A DNA stretch of 64,000 nucleotides from Promethearchaeota archaeon (GTDB taxonomy: Archaea > Asgardarchaeota > Lokiarchaeia > Sigyniarchaeales > Promethearchaeaceae): positions 124,001 through 188,000 of the forward strand of contig JAFGBS010000014.1 of NCBI GenBank assembly GCA_016933055.1, read 5' to 3'. Shown piece after piece: positions 17,320 to 27,200 of this stretch. A model generated the notes under the pieces. The model was not told the DNA's origin and did no database searches. It saw only the letters and a list, made by a program, of their open reading frames with translations. How positions within the stretch are numbered: the first letter of the stretch is position 1; every line of letters begins with the position of its first letter. Both the position numbers and the translations under genes were made by a program.

Positions 17320-18490
17320 GATTGGTTTTATTTTTGATGAAATCTACAATTTCATTTCGGAAATCGTGAGGTTCTGTTTCAAGCTTACCTTGTGCATTGT
17401 GAGAATTACCTCCGCCTTTTCCTCCAAATTTTCCGCATAAATGATTAACAAATTCATTTGAAGGTACACGAGTTGAGGAGGATAAGATTAAATACAAATT
17501 GTCTTCCAACTTTGCAATAAGGATGGCATTTTGTCCTAATAACTCGAAGCCGTTCATAATTGCTTTTTTGTTAATGGGATCTTCCAAATACCGGTAGATA
17601 ATCCCTTCAATATCTATACCCGGGCTAAATGGGAGTAATTCCATTACACGGTATCCCAATTTGGTCTCATTTTTCGCACTTATTATGAATTTTTCAAATT
17701 TATTCGTAAATATCTGTTCAAAATCATCCATAGAACATGCAAGTTTTTGTGAAACAGTGATCGCTCCAAAATTAATCAACGATACATGTTCTATAGCTTT
17801 TTTACCACAAAAATACGTCACTTCGCAATTTCGATTTATTTTTATTATAATGATTGGTCCAATCTCCGTAGTGGTTCGTACATGAGTTCCACCGCATGTG
17901 TTATAATCAACTCCTTCCACCTCTAAAATACGTATACTCTCCATTTTTGGTACCTTTCCGCGTATTTTGTTCGCATATCTCTGCTGAGCAGTGTTATAAT
18001 CTAATGTGTGAGAAATTATTTTTCGATTCTGAGAGGTATACAGAATATTGATTTCTTTTACAACTGATTCTAATTGTTGTTGTGTAAATGGCTCGAACTC
18101 GATAGTTACCTCGTCTGGTTTTATGTTTGCATGATTAGTTGTAACGTTATGCTGCTGTAACATAACGGCGGAAAAAATGTGTTGACTTGTATGAGCTTTC
18201 ATAATCGCATACCGACGTTCCCAGTCTAAATTTGCTTTTACCTTCTGTCCTATACAATTGTTGGATGGAGGAGGGTGAATAAAGTGCAGTATTTCCTCAT
18301 TTTCTTTTTCTACATTGATCACTTTGTGATATTTTCCATTGATCGTCAAAGTACCCGTATCGTGAATTTGATTTCCCGCGGTAGCGTAAAAGAGAGTTTT
18401 ATCTAGGATTATCGCTCCTTTTTTAATGGCAATGATTTTTCCTGTGAACTGTTTTTTGTATGGTTTTTCCCAGTAAAGAGGTATAGTCAT
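17312..18490 (-). CDS. alaX: alanyl-tRNA editing protein AlaX, long form
   Basis: The 392-residue protein carries the AlaRS editing-domain zinc ligands: HTSQH near residue 100 (HxxxH) and CGGTH near 200 (CxxxH). The region around 350-370 (GKFGGKGGGNSHNAQG) is the glycine-rich DHHA1 element found in long AlaX (AlaX-L) and at the C-terminus of alanyl-tRNA synthetase. The N-terminal beta domain FYATAGNQIHDTGTL matches the AlaX entry region. It hydrolyses mischarged seryl- or glycyl-tRNA(Ala) in trans in the cytoplasm. It lacks the aminoacylation domain, so it is not a synthetase. Its start ATG (18488-18490) faces the radical SAM gene divergently. Confidence 0.92.
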   Translation of the reverse strand: MTIPLYWEKPYKKQFTGKIIAIKKGAIILDKTLFYATAGNQIHDTGTLTINGKYHKVINVEKENEEILHFIHPPPSNNCIGQKVKANLDWERRYAIMKAHTSQHIFSAVMLQQHNVTTNHANIKPDEVTIEFEPFTQQQLESVVKEINILYTSQNRKIISHTLDYNTAQQRYANKIRGKVPKMESIRILEVEGVDYNTCGGTHVRTTTEIGPIIIIKINRNCEVTYFCGKKAIEHVSLINFGAITVSQKLACSMDDFEQIFTNKFEKFIISAKNETKLGYRVMELLPFSPGIDIEGIIYRYLEDPINKKAIMNGFELLGQNAILIAKLEDNLYLILSSSTRVPSNEFVNHLCGKFGGKGGGNSHNAQGKLETEPHDFRNEIVDFIKNKTNHG

Positions 18491-18542
18491 GCAATCACCA
18501 TTAATTCTTTATTCTGTGCAATATAGTCTTTTCTGAGATAAA

Positions 18543-19433
18543 ATGTCCCTTCCTCCCTCGCAAATCATTATTCGTCCACCTGTGGAAGCCTACAGTATCT
18601 TAATCCCTGTAACAGGGGGATGCTCTTGGAATCAGTGTAGATTCTGCGGGGTGTATAAGGGAGTTCAAAAATACACCATTCGTCCATTAGACGAGGTTAT
18701 TAGAGATATTGACCTTTATGCGGACTCTTATCCCGATCATAAATGGGTGTTTCTTGCCGGAGGAAATCCCACTTCAGCACCAACGGACTATTTAGTAAAA
18801 ATCTTGACTCACGTCAAAGCCAGGTTCAAAAGTTTGGAGCGACTTAGTACGTATTCCAAAGCTCTAGACATTGTTAGGAAGACGGATGCAGAGCTTATGC
18901 AACTAAAAGAATCAGGGTTGGATATAGTCTATATGGGATTAGAAAGTGGCTCAAATACAGTTCTTAGATTGATGAAGAAAGGTACAAATGACCGTACAAT
19001 TATTACTGTGGGGAGAAGACTTCTTAAAGTGGGTATAAGATTATCTCTTTACGTGATTCTTGGACTGGGTAGCTATGAGCATTCGGATGAACATGTAAGA
19101 GAAACTGCTCGCGTGTTGACCGAAATCAATCCCACAATTTTTCGATTTCGCACATTAAACGTAATTCCTACTGCTCCCCTTTGGCAAGATGTGCAAAACG
19201 GAAAATTCACTGTAATGCGCCCTGTTGACATTCTGAAGGAGGAACGTGACATTCTCATGCAATTGGGTTCGAATGTGACTTCAGAAATGTATAATGATCA
19301 TGTTTCGAATTACTGTACATTCAGCTCCAAGAATGTTTCCCTAGATCGAGAACAATTAATTGCACAATTAAACCGATTAATTGAAAACCCCAAAATTCAA
19401 CAAATGGAGCCTAAATGGCTACTGCATATGTGA
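18543..19433 (+). CDS. radical SAM protein with CX4CX2C cluster motif
   Basis: The 296-residue protein has the radical SAM cluster motif in the variant CSWNQCRFC (CX4CX2C) near residues 26-34. It then shows the barrel motifs VFLAGGNPT, IVYMGLESGS and VILGLGSYEHS, which match SAM-binding strands of the HemN/Elp3-like branch. No extra iron-sulfur or B12 domain is present, so it is a short single-domain member of unknown reaction. It begins at ATG 18543. The stop is TGA 19431-19433, and the next gene begins immediately behind it in the same frame, so the pair is surely co-transcribed. The tight pairing with an ABCE1-like protein hints at a role in translation or RNA/ribosome modification (inference). 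Confidence 0.85.
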   Translation: MSLPPSQIIIRPPVEAYSILIPVTGGCSWNQCRFCGVYKGVQKYTIRPLDEVIRDIDLYADSYPDHKWVFLAGGNPTSAPTDYLVKILTHVKARFKSLERLSTYSKALDIVRKTDAELMQLKESGLDIVYMGLESGSNTVLRLMKKGTNDRTIITVGRRLLKVGIRLSLYVILGLGSYEHSDEHVRETARVLTEINPTIFRFRTLNVIPTAPLWQDVQNGKFTVMRPVDILKEERDILMQLGSNVTSEMYNDHVSNYCTFSSKNVSLDREQLIAQLNRLIENPKIQQMEPKWLLHM

Positions 19434-19439
19434 TTGTGG

Positions 19440-21248
19440 ATGAAAAAAGCATATCTCGTGGATTATTCTAAATGCACCTATAATTCATGCGGTCGTCCTT
19501 GCATTAAAAATTGTCCCGTTACCTTGACAAATCTCAAAAATAAAGGCAAGAAGAAAGGCAATCCTGCTATTGATTTTAAAAATTCTTCAAATCAGATTAT
19601 TATTCATTCAGATGTGTGCATTAAATGTGGTATTTGCGTTCAAGTTTGCCCCAGAAATGCGATTTACGTGAAGAATTACGTTGAAGAAGACCCTTCTCAA
19701 GAAAAAATTCATCAATACCATGAAGGTTTCCGATTATATCAACTGCCCACTCTAACAAATGGGACTGTTACAGGTTTAGTCGGACCAAATGGTATTGGTA
19801 AATCTACAATTATGAATATTTTGAGTAAATCGTTAAAACCAAACTTCGGTCTGGAGGAAGAATTGTCCTGGCAAGAAATTGCGGATCTTATAAAAGATAA
19901 CAACATTCGCAACCATTTTCTTTATAATAGAAAGGTTAGCTATAAAAAACAAGTTCTACAAGTACTGTTTGATCAGTATAAGAGTGAAACTATCAAGAAT
20001 ATCCTCCATCACAATCAATCGCATCCACAATATCAGAAGATAATGGATGCGTTAGATATTCCGAGTATTGAGAATCGGTATTTAGAGCAATGCTCTGGAG
20101 GAGAACTTCAACGATTTTCTATTGCGAATGTTTTACTAGCAGACGCTGATATAATATTGGTAGACGAGCCTTGCACGTTTCTCGATGTGAAAAAACGAAT
20201 AGATTTAGCCGAAGTCCTACAAGATCTTAAGGAAGATAATAAAGCGTTTTTAGTGGTAGATCATGATTTAGCAATCCTTGATTACATGTCGGATATGGTG
20301 CACTTGTTTTATGGAGAACCCAACACCTTTGGAATGATATCACGAGTTCTGAATGTGAAAAACGGTATAAACACATATTTGAACGGATTTATTAGTTCGG
20401 AAAATATTGAATTCCGAGAAAGCAAAATCCGATTTAGAAAGACAGTTTCTGGTAGAACATGGTCAAATGCACGCGTTTTTTCAAAATGGTCGACCCTAAA
20501 GAAGTCTTTTGATACGTTTTCTTTAACAATTCATCCGGGTATATTGTATGAAAATGAGATCTTAGGAGTAGCGGGGCAGAATGGACTTGGTAAGACAACT
20601 TTCTTTAAATTACTAACAGGGATGCTAAAACCAGATGAGGGGGTATGGGAAGAAAAAGTTTCCATATCATACAAACCTCAATACATTACAAAGGATTTTC
20701 ACGACACTGTAGAGGAGTTCATCACAAATTTCTCACAAAAATACATCCATGATGAAAATTTACTCCAACAACTCTACGAACCATTGGGAGTAGATACATT
20801 TTTTGATCAATCCGTATCTGAGCTCTCTGGTGGACAATTACAACGGATGTATATCGCAGCATGCTTAACCAAAGATGCAAATCTTTATTTAATCGATGAA
20901 CCCTCCGCTTACTTGGACGTTGAAGAACGTTTAAAAATAGCAGAAATTATAAGATCCCATACGAAACGTACCGACTCCACCACTATTGCAATTGAACACG
21001 ATATCCAAATTATTGACGCTCTTGCAGATAGATTACTTATATTCCTTGGTGAACCCGGAATTAACGGATACACAATTGGACCCCTAACAAAGCAAGATGG
21101 CATGAATGAATTCTTGAAATCACTTGATATTACATTTCGTCGAGATCAAGAAACAGGTAGAGCTAGAATTAACAAAAAAGGTTCAAAGAAGGATGTTCAA
21201 CAGCGGATTAATAACGAATATTATTACATTCGGATGAAAAAAGAGTAG
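19440..21248 (+). CDS. ABCE1/Rli1-like iron-sulfur ABC ATPase
   Basis: The 602-residue protein has the ABCE1 layout: two N-terminal [4Fe-4S] motifs, the second as CIKCGICVQVCP, then two nucleotide-binding domains. Walker A is VGPNGIGKST in NBD1 and AGQNGLGKTT in NBD2. The NBD1 signature is CSGGELQRF and its Walker B is LVDEPCTFLDV, while NBD2 keeps LSGGQLQRM and DEPSAYLDV. The usual LSGGELQRF and DEPSSYLDV of NBD1 are thus altered, although the catalytic Lys, Glu and switch His remain. ABCE1 splits ribosomes after termination. The NBD1 changes and the short N-terminal linker suggest a divergent paralogue or a specialised recycling factor. The ATG at 19440 is preferred over TTG 19434. Confidence 0.88.
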   Translation: MKKAYLVDYSKCTYNSCGRPCIKNCPVTLTNLKNKGKKKGNPAIDFKNSSNQIIIHSDVCIKCGICVQVCPRNAIYVKNYVEEDPSQEKIHQYHEGFRLYQLPTLTNGTVTGLVGPNGIGKSTIMNILSKSLKPNFGLEEELSWQEIADLIKDNNIRNHFLYNRKVSYKKQVLQVLFDQYKSETIKNILHHNQSHPQYQKIMDALDIPSIENRYLEQCSGGELQRFSIANVLLADADIILVDEPCTFLDVKKRIDLAEVLQDLKEDNKAFLVVDHDLAILDYMSDMVHLFYGEPNTFGMISRVLNVKNGINTYLNGFISSENIEFRESKIRFRKTVSGRTWSNARVFSKWSTLKKSFDTFSLTIHPGILYENEILGVAGQNGLGKTTFFKLLTGMLKPDEGVWEEKVSISYKPQYITKDFHDTVEEFITNFSQKYIHDENLLQQLYEPLGVDTFFDQSVSELSGGQLQRMYIAACLTKDANLYLIDEPSAYLDVEERLKIAEIIRSHTKRTDSTTIAIEHDIQIIDALADRLLIFLGEPGINGYTIGPLTKQDGMNEFLKSLDITFRRDQETGRARINKKGSKKDVQQRINNEYYYIRMKKE

Positions 21249-21254
21249 AACAAA

Positions 21255-22298
21255 CTAAATTTTATTTTTACGTTTTTTTGGTATGGTTTCACTTATCATT
21301 TCATTCAATAATTTCTTATAATCGATTAGTTTCTGCTGTATTTCTGGAGATAATTTCTGTATTTCTTGATCAAATCCTGGTTGATTTATTCGGTTCCAAT
21401 GTTTCATCATTAAATTACTGAAATTCATAAACGAAGGTTGATCTTTCACTTGTAAGAACATTCCCTTCTTGAAGCTCTCCAAGTCTTTTATATTTTGATG
21501 AATGATATCGTCAAGAACTTTATCCCGTAAAGATTTTGAGATGTCCAACGCTACCTTATATGAGGATAAAGCGTTATCGTAATCATCTTGTAATCCATAG
21601 ACATAGGCAATATTGTTAAGGAATAAAGTTTGACCATATAAATCGCGGTATCTGGCTGTCGCTGCTAAACCATAATGCAGCACTTCTAAAGCTTCGGGTA
21701 GCATTCTTTTTCGTATGAATCTCTCTGCAGATTTCATACACATAATTGCGTATTTATGGAGCTTTCTTTTCAATCGACGATTTTTGAATCTGTGCTGCTT
21801 AATCAAATGCATGTGATAAACTTCGAGCATCTCTTTGTATTCTTGATTGAGGGGATCGAATTCTTGGGCTTTTTCTTCAAAGGAAAAACTCTGATCAAAA
21901 TCCTTCAATCGTGAATATTCATAAGCGATTTTGTGGAATATTTCCGGATTATCCGTCCATATATCCAAAATATCTGCATATTTTTCAATTGCTAAACCAG
22001 GTCGAGATAATTTCGAGTAAAGTAATGCAATTTTATCTTGATATAAAACATAGTTCGTACTTTGCTCTTCTTCAATCATCTGAAGTAGCTTTTTAATATT
22101 TACTTTTTTGGGAGTTCCATATGAGGTCGAAAAATTCATTAATAATTTCTTCTTCCGGTTGGGGAGGGCTATACACTCATGATTCCAAAAATGCCGATGG
22201 AATTTACAGAAACTCTCGCCACATAGCTTGCATTTCCGCCGTGTTAAACCGAGTATTAAATTATCGCAGAAGTAACATCTTTGCGTTGTTGCCCCCAC
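21255..22298 (-). CDS. AN1-type zinc finger fused to TPR-like helical repeats
   Basis: The 347-residue protein begins with a complete AN1 zinc finger: C8-x2-C11-x11-C23-x2-C26-x4-C31-x2-H34-x5-H40-x-C42. This spacing is that of eukaryotic ZFAND proteins, which bind ubiquitin-proteasome and stress machinery. Residues about 70-290 form TPR-like helix pairs (for example the EALEVLHYGLAATARYRDLYG and NALSSYKVALDISKS segments), and a basic C-terminus ends in KKRKNK. The open frame starts at GTG 22296-22298, immediately ahead of the first Cys, preceded by a purine-rich stretch. An AN1 finger with protein-binding repeats suggests an adaptor, possibly with the E2 and RING-like proteins elsewhere in the window (inference). 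Confidence 0.83.
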   Translation of the reverse strand: MGATTQRCYFCDNLILGLTRRKCKLCGESFCKFHRHFWNHECIALPNRKKKLLMNFSTSYGTPKKVNIKKLLQMIEEEQSTNYVLYQDKIALLYSKLSRPGLAIEKYADILDIWTDNPEIFHKIAYEYSRLKDFDQSFSFEEKAQEFDPLNQEYKEMLEVYHMHLIKQHRFKNRRLKRKLHKYAIMCMKSAERFIRKRMLPEALEVLHYGLAATARYRDLYGQTLFLNNIAYVYGLQDDYDNALSSYKVALDISKSLRDKVLDDIIHQNIKDLESFKKGMFLQVKDQPSFMNFSNLMMKHWNRINQPGFDQEIQKLSPEIQQKLIDYKKLLNEMISETIPKKRKNKI

Positions 22299-22686
22299 CT
22301 ATATAAGATACGTTCAATACTCCATATTAAATTTGTCATATAATTTTGATAAGTAATTCTCAATTTCAGCAAAAAATATTCAGTTTTTTCCTTAAAATTT
22401 CAATACATTTCAACGCAAAGAATCTTATAGATAGGGGGTAATTCCAGTACTTTCATAGGTACACGACTTATCTACCTTTTTAACCATGTCTTTATCTGTT
22501 CAGATTACAACATAGAACGTTTAACCATAATAGTGTTTATAGAGCGAATTAGATTACTTCTACATGTATCACAGAGACTTTCAATGCATATTCAACCTGT
22601 CAAACTATATTTTCTACGATCTAATGGTAAAATGGCAACTTCTCGACTTTAGCATTCGGATTGATCGGATTGTTATCAAAGGGACT
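22299..22686. other. 388-base spacer, nothing recognised
   Basis: AT-rich spacer upstream of the AN1-TPR gene and downstream of the EamA transporter gene. No open frame of note, tRNA or hairpin was recognised. It probably holds the promoter of the AN1-TPR gene. Confidence 0.3.
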
Positions 22687-23586
22687 TTATGGGATGAAGT
22701 CTAGTGGTCGGAACGAGTTGACTAGTAAAATTCCACCTATTATCATGAGAATTGCTCCTATCAATCTCCCCTTAATATCTTCTTTAAGAATCCACACTGA
22801 TAAGCCCAAGGTGACCAATAAGGATAACATGGATAATGGTTCTGCGATTGAAAGTTCAAAATTAAAAAACGATAGCAAGACTAATAGAAGAACATAACTG
22901 TAAGCATTAGCGAAGCTGCCTAATAGAAAATGCTTATAATTACCTGCAATTACCTCTCTTATTAATCGCAGTTTTTTGGTTCCAACAATTGCTATTAGAA
23001 GATAAAGAGAAATAATCCAATATTGAATTATTGAATATAAAAATGGATCAGTGGTGGTTTTTACAAACAAACCATCTATTATTCTGCCTAAAGCAATAAG
23101 GAGACTCACCACAATCATCAATAAACATCCTCGGTTCGTAAATACCGCCTTGACACTTTCTTTAAGAGAGTGTTTCCGTTCAAGTAGGGCTGTTCCAATG
23201 AATAATAACGCCATACCCACCAGCTTAAACCAATAAAAGGATTCTCCCAGAAAGAGAACGGACAAGATAAACAAAAAGAATACATTGAAATTATAAAGAG
23301 GAGTCACGAGGGAAACTTCATAGTTGGAGAGAACGTATACATACAATGTAAAAGCTAAAGAATACAATGTTCCACTTAGGGAAGCATATCCAATTCCACT
23401 AAGAGCATCAAAGTCTGTGAGAAATAATAAAGGAAGAAGCATAATACCGGCTATAGAAAATAAAAGAAATGTGGAAACAAGAGGATCTCGATTTTTAGCG
23501 GCTCGATTAAATTCTATTCTCTCGTAACCTAACAGTGAGATCCTACCAAACATAATCAAGATAATGAACAGAACACTTAGGTTCAT
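22687..23586 (-). CDS. EamA/DMT-family transporter
   Basis: The 299-residue protein has about ten hydrophobic helices arranged as two related halves of five, the hallmark of drug/metabolite (EamA) transporters. The second and fourth helix regions of the second half end in the usual EamA pattern (EPLSMLSLLVTLGLSVWILKEDI followed by GAILMIIGGILLV). Substrate is not predictable. The gene has an ATG start (MNLSVLFI) and no close co-directional partner; the small unknown protein at 23675 lies 88 bases upstream on the same strand and may share the transcript. Confidence 0.82.
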   Translation of the reverse strand: MNLSVLFIILIMFGRISLLGYERIEFNRAAKNRDPLVSTFLLFSIAGIMLLPLLFLTDFDALSGIGYASLSGTLYSLAFTLYVYVLSNYEVSLVTPLYNFNVFFLFILSVLFLGESFYWFKLVGMALLFIGTALLERKHSLKESVKAVFTNRGCLLMIVVSLLIALGRIIDGLFVKTTTDPFLYSIIQYWIISLYLLIAIVGTKKLRLIREVIAGNYKHFLLGSFANAYSYVLLLVLLSFFNFELSIAEPLSMLSLLVTLGLSVWILKEDIKGRLIGAILMIIGGILLVNSFRPLDFIP

Positions 23587-23674
23587 TACAAAAATATAAT
23601 GATTCTAGATTTTGAATGTTTTGAGTATAGAAATACTTATTCAATACGTTGTTGAAAAAGAAATTTGATGAATA

Positions 23675-24034
23675 TTATTGCTCTTCAAACATTTTTTTTA
23701 GTTTTTCAAGTACCAAAGTTTTTTCAGCAATGAACCAGTGGAGTTTTGATTTTTCAGGTTTTTGTTCTTTAATTATTTTTGCTAATTCCTCCACATCTTC
23801 ACTATTAGGTTCTATAAGCTTATCATGGCGAAGCCGGGCTCTCATATCATCGACGGTTTTAAATACATTGATATCAATCCATGCGTCATCTTGACAACCA
23901 TTCAAATCTAGATTCAGTTGTAGAGTTTTGCACAGTTTTGCTAATCGGAAGATCATTTCATCATATTGAATGTTTTTTCGATACAATCGGAGTGCGAGAA
24001 CGGAAATTTCTTCATGGGGTATAAGAGTTTGCAT
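23675..24034 (-). CDS. small protein of unknown function
   Basis: A 119-residue protein that I do not recognise. It contains an amphipathic helix start (EEISVLALRLYRKNIQYDEMIFRLAKL), a short acidic segment with paired Cys/Asp residues, and a C-terminal Lys/Glu-rich helix (KLHWFIAEKTLVLEKLKKMFEEQ). No zinc site or catalytic pattern is visible. The frame is open to 24154, but the ATG at 24032-24034 is preceded by a strong Shine-Dalgarno (AGAGGAGA ending 4 bases before), so this start is favoured. It is located just behind PolB on the same strand, but in a separate small unit. It could be a partner of replication or of the EamA gene that follows, which is guesswork. Confidence 0.55.
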   Translation of the reverse strand: MQTLIPHEEISVLALRLYRKNIQYDEMIFRLAKLCKTLQLNLDLNGCQDDAWIDINVFKTVDDMRARLRHDKLIEPNSEDVEELAKIIKEQKPEKSKLHWFIAEKTLVLEKLKKMFEEQ

Positions 24035-24215
24035 TGGGTCTCCTCTGGTAGAGAGTTGATTTGTCGACAATAAAAACAATGATCGGGATCTTTTATCCCT
24101 TGTGGTACGGTTTTTCCATAAATATTCTAAGATATGCTTAAATAACGTTCTCATTACAACAAGGAGTTCTGAAAGGAAGACTCATTACCTAATATGTATT
24201 ATCACAGTAATACAG

Positions 24216-27200
24216 TTACAAACCGAACGCATCTAGTTTTTTTGTCCCTTTAATTTCTTCCCAATTTATATCCAATGCATCTAATAATTGTTCTAAAACA
24301 TTCTGGAGATTCTCTTGATACTTTTTTACATCGATATCTTGGATAGATGCTAATGACACTGGTTTAACATGTTCTGAATCCCTCGTTTTCACATAACTTA
24401 TATACTCTCCAGCTTCTATCTTAATACCAGTCCTTTTTTCCTCCATCATCGCTGCTTTTACATGTTGGGGCATCGTTTTTTTGTAACTACTAATTGACTT
24501 TGTTAGTTTGGTTGAGATTGCATAATCTTCAATAGGAAATCCATTTTTCTCTAAGGATTTTCCAATACGTTTCAAATAAGATTTTGTTATATTGATAATT
24601 TTTGCTTTTTCCTTCTCAAATTCAGCTTTACTTGTGATTTTCTTTAAAATACCTGAAATTTCATCAAAAGCTTTGAAAATAAATGGAGGTGTGTTGCTCT
24701 TTTTTGCAGACATACCTTTAACATCTATAGAATTTCCTCCTTTATAGACCCCTACATAATTTTTCTTTCGTTGAGACAAAGCTAAAAATTGGTAAACTTT
24801 TTCTTCTTCTAAATCTAAATCTAATTTCTTTTTGCTCCATTGGGCCATTTCCTTTATTTGTTCCTTGCTCGGAGAGTGTAGAAATACACTGTCAGTGTCC
24901 CCGTAGAGCACTTGTATATTAATCTCTTTGGCCCTTCTTGCTGTTTGTTGGATCGAATACCTACCAATCGCTGTGGTCGATTCAGCAACAGGTTTACACC
25001 TTAGCACGAAGGGAACGCTCCCTAGTACTCCATAAATAGAATTAAGAAAAACTTTAAGCGCTGACTGTAAAATCTTCGCAAAATTTCGCTCTTCAGGAGA
25101 GACCTCTTTATCTAATGAACGTGGTTTGTACCATCTCACACGAACATCTCGGAAAAATCCTACTATTATCGTAAAAATTCCCAATCGTTTGCTGCAAATG
25201 TGATAAGGAACGTTAGGTAACAAATTGCTCTGGCATTCCGGGTGAAAACAATTAACTGTTTCGTAGGAAAGGTTTCTACTTTTGATGATTGTCGGATATA
25301 GACTACTAAAATCCATCACACTAACATTGAAATGTATACCAGGTACAGGATCGAAAACAAATCCACCTTCGAATTCATCTCCCATTCCCGGTTTTAACTC
25401 CGCCAATTCTGACTTACGCGGAATCAGATACCCTCGGATCCTATGTTCATAATAAAATATATTTCTAACCCATACTGATATTTGGTGCCGGAATAGATCC
25501 TGGAGGGGTAATTTCGTGATCCGCATCAAATAAACCAATAAATTCCATACCGTATTGCCACCAAACTGTGTCAGTTCTAAGGTCAGAACGGAATCGATCA
25601 TGTTATAGTACGCAAGAGTGTTTAATTCCATTGTTGCAATATCGATCGGGGAAAATTTTTCTCCCGTACCATGCTTTATTTTTTCACTTCCTAAAAATGC
25701 TTTAGAAATATCATCTAAAGAATTTCGTTCATATATTTCCCCGAAAGCATACCCCTTAAGACTCCTATTCGCGAAAATCTGGTATAAATCAAGATGAATT
25801 GAGTGTTTAAGGAAAGCATTTGTATCAACAAGAGATAATCCCCCCTGGCGTTTGATCTCAATTGGATTTATCTCATTAGGAAGGTCTAAATTTTTTGCTC
25901 GATGGAATAAATAATTCAGATCGAAATTATCTCCATTAAATGAGACTACCAATGGATAATTCCATAATATACGGAAACATTCGGTTATGAGATCTTTTTC
26001 TTCCTCAAAATAGATTATTTCTGCATTCTCCGGAAATTCGTCTATAATGGTGCCTATTGGGACTTCATCTCGCCAAAGAACATATACTCTGTTCATGCCA
26101 TCGGAACCTGCAAATGATATGCTCGTAACTCGTTCTCGCGCGATTAGTGCCTCTGGTAAATTTCCCGTCTTTGGAACTTCAACTTCTATATCGAACGCGA
26201 CTCTACGAACGTCAGGTATAGGATAGGAAAACACTTTCATATACCGTCGAGCCATTTCTTGAAATACCTCCGGTTCGTTCGCAAACAATTTTAATAATTT
26301 TTTTTCAAGATCAGGAGTTGTATGCAATTCCATTGGGGAAATTGACCCATCTTTTATTTGATAAATTAAACCGGGTATTAAATCTCGGTCATAGATATAA
26401 TTATGGTGATAGCGAATATTTGCTTCCCATGCACCATTATACCCTGCTCGTGCTAGTATATTAAATATCGAATTAGGGCTGAGAGTCATGGGATCATCAT
26501 TTTGAATATCTCCTTTTTTGCCGATATCGTTTGGAGTTTTTCCATAAATTTTCGAAACCATTATTTTTTCGTCGTGTAATAAATCTTCAATTTCCACAGT
26601 TTCAATTCCATCAAATCCAGAAAAATTGACCAATTCGGGAATTTGTTCAAGTTTTTCCTTTTTTTCCTTGTGCAATGCGTAAGGACGATGGTTAGTATTG
26701 TCTATCCAAAATTTGATTATTTTTTCATTGATATCATAAAACCGCGCATATGCTTTGTTTTGTTTTCCAGAGTATTCTACTGTAAGTAATATCCCTTGTT
26801 CCATATGGGAACAAATTTCCCCGTTTTGGATGAGGTTTTCTACATATACTGCCTTTGCAGCTCCCTTTCTATCTTCTACTGGATTCTCAAACCGTTGTTC
26901 CCCAAATGGAGTTGTGTCTTTTTTATAGAAAGTCAAATCAGATTTTTTCAGTGTTTCCACTGAATTGGGTTGGGACGATAGGGTCTTTTTTTGAGGAACA
27001 TCTTGTTTCTTTTTTTGCTCAACCATCTGTTGTAACTTTTCAAGTTGCTTTTCTTTCTCAGGGAGCTTTTCTGATGAAAAATCTGCAACTTGTTCTTTTT
27101 TCGTAGATTTTTTCAAATTTTTCTCGGAATCCGATTCTATGAATCGCATAAGGCTATTCTTTGCGGTAACAGGTTTGGTTTTCTTTTTTGATTTACCGCT

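Noticed and set aside
19431..19433. Sec readthrough of the radical SAM stop codon
   Set aside because: No SECIS-like fold was found, and the ABCE1-like protein has its own ATG six bases later, so two separate proteins are more likely. Kept only as a low-interest finding.
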